Below, in pieces: positions 63,009-64,000 of a stretch of DNA of 64,000 nucleotides. This DNA comes from Streptomyces sp. NBC_01275 (lineage in GTDB: Bacteria > Actinomycetota > Actinomycetes > Streptomycetales > Streptomycetaceae). Location of the stretch: contig NZ_JAPEOZ010000001.1 of assembly GCF_026340655.1 (NCBI RefSeq), positions 4,712,001 through 4,776,000 on the forward strand, given 5' to 3'. The notes under the pieces were generated by a model, which worked only from the letters and a program-made list of their open reading frames with translations, was not told the DNA's origin and searched no databases. Position 1 is the stretch's first letter, and each line of letters begins with the position of its first letter. A program made the translations under genes and the position numbers.

Positions 63009-64000
63009 CTAACCGATCCCCCGCCACCCCTCCGGATCGACACCACCGGGCACAGCCGCCCCCACGTCGTACGGCTGGCGCGTGAACACGAACGACCCGA
63101 GGTCCAGGTGGTCCACCGTTCCGTCCGGCCGCCGTACGGCCCGGAGAGCCTCTCCGGCGTAGTACCCCTCCAGGCCCGTCCAGGTGCCGTCCCCGTTCGG
63201 CCGGAACCGTGAGCGCCGGCCGCCGCCGGAGAGCGGCCCCAAGGAGACGAGTCCGTCGGCCATGACACGCAGGGCGACCGGACTGGTCCCCCAGTACCAC
63301 TGACCCGCCAGTTCCAGGACGGCCTGGTCGACGTCCCGCAGCGGACGCCACGGTGCAGGAATCCGCGGCTCGGCCTCGGCGACGATGCCTACGAGATCGG
63401 CGCCCACCTGCGCCAGCGGAGGGCCGGAGGTGCAGTTGGCGAGGACCACCGCGGCAACGTCGTCCGCCACGCCGACGGTGAGGTTCGCCAGGAAGCCCGG
63501 CACCGAACCGGAGTGGCCCACGAGCAGTCGGCCGTCCCGGTGCTGGATCTGCAGACCGAGCCCGTACGCGGCGCCGTCCGCCACGTCGCCGACCTCGGCC
63601 GGCGCCGCAGGCGTCCGCATCTCACGCAGGGTCTCCGCGCTGAGCACCCGGTCGTCGCCCCGCGCCAGGAAGGCGGCGAACCGCGCGAGGTCGCCGGTGG
63701 TGGACCAGAGCTGGCCCGCAGGAGCCATCCGGCCGAAGTCCTCCACGGGTTCGGGCAGCATCGCGTCGGCCCAGGGATGCACCGCCCAGCCGCCCGCGGC
63801 CGGGGCCTGTGATCGGACGCTCGTACGGTCCAGGCCCAGAGGTTCGAGCACTTCGCGCCGCAGTGCTTCCTCCCACGGAACTCCGCGCACCTCTTCGACG
63901 AGGGCGCCGAGGACGGCGTAGCCGGGGTTCGAGTAGTGGAAACGGCGGCCGGCGGGATGCGGCGCGGCCTGGTCTCCGAGGACGTCGGCGAGGCCGGGCC
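63009..64000 (-). CDS. Beta-lactamase-related serine hydrolase (partial, N-terminus off the window)
   Basis: At least 330 residues, open at the right edge. Class C beta-lactamase/DD-peptidase-like family: the Tyr-x-Asn element is HYSNPGYAVLG, and the third motif is HSG in VGHSGSVPG. The first motif, Ser-x-x-Lys, lies beyond the window. A C-terminal domain of about 100 residues (from VDQAVLELAGQWYWG) is the lipocalin-like tail often seen in esterases of this family. D-aminopeptidase, esterase or carboxypeptidase activity is possible. It ends nine bases from the palindrome at 62952. Confidence 0.88.
   Translation of the reverse strand, partial: PGLADVLGDQAAPHPAGRRFHYSNPGYAVLGALVEEVRGVPWEEALRREVLEPLGLDRTSVRSQAPAAGGWAVHPWADAMLPEPVEDFGRMAPAGQLWSTTGDLARFAAFLARGDDRVLSAETLREMRTPAAPAEVGDVADGAAYGLGLQIQHRDGRLLVGHSGSVPGFLANLTVGVADDVAAVVLANCTSGPPLAQVGADLVGIVAEAEPRIPAPWRPLRDVDQAVLELAGQWYWGTSPVALRVMADGLVSLGPLSGGGRRSRFRPNGDGTWTGLEGYYAGEALRAVRRPDGTVDHLDLGSFVFTRQPYDVGAAVPGGVDPEGWRGIG

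Overview
This is high-GC actinobacterial DNA with the gene content and codon usage of a Streptomyces chromosome. The marker genes are ssgA and ssgR (sporulation), a copper-trafficking and dye-decolorizing peroxidase cluster, a fused cydCD gene, a Rex operator, thiC with a TPP riboswitch, and many copies of the streptomycete parS motif. From memory the order matches the oriC-proximal core of S. coelicolor (roughly SCO3970 down to SCO3915), with the origin expected beyond the right end. That placement is from recall, not a search.

Layout. 1-10 kb: a partial primase/polymerase-like gene (minus), a SpoIIE-type phosphatase, an M24 peptidase, a MocR-type regulator and an MFS exporter (plus), then a CitG-like protein, a secreted intradiol dioxygenase and an RsbW-like kinase (minus). 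10-17 kb: a plus-strand copper cluster: membrane protein, YcnI, Sco, PCu(A)C chaperone, CopCD fusion and Tat-exported DyP peroxidase. 17-21 kb: pheA, a long spacer with DnaA boxes, serS, a HAD phosphatase and a tRNA-Ser(GCT). 21-25 kb: two ABC-2 transporter pairs (minus). 25-31 kb: an M24-like protein, a hydrolase-SDR fusion, a second DnaA-box cluster, kptA, an LLM oxidoreductase and a HAD phosphatase.

31-40 kb: an M23 endopeptidase, the wreck of a DevS-like sensor kinase, cydCD, cydB and cydA behind a Rex operator, and hisC, all minus. 40-51 kb: a LacI regulator, a metallophosphatase, a two-helix membrane protein, a TerD-VWA protein, thiC with its riboswitch, a YibE/F protein, then ssgA and ssgR (which starts at 52.0 kb). 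52-64 kb: small conserved proteins, ptpA, a Cys/Met PLP enzyme, LysR, NUDIX, a flavohaemoprotein with a long disordered N-terminus, GNATs, a frameshifted GlcG/HbpS-like gene, a divergent MFS/MarR pair and a partial serine hydrolase.

The genes are mostly housekeeping. The less ordinary layer is chromosome architecture written over them: eleven sites equal to, or one base from, GTTTCACGTGAAAC (parS), several at the centre of terminator-like palindromes, two inside an expanded arm of the thiC riboswitch and one overlapping the cydCD start; and two intergenic clusters of DnaA boxes, in front of serS and kptA. Six parS sites are perfect; the perfect ones all lie right of 29 kb.
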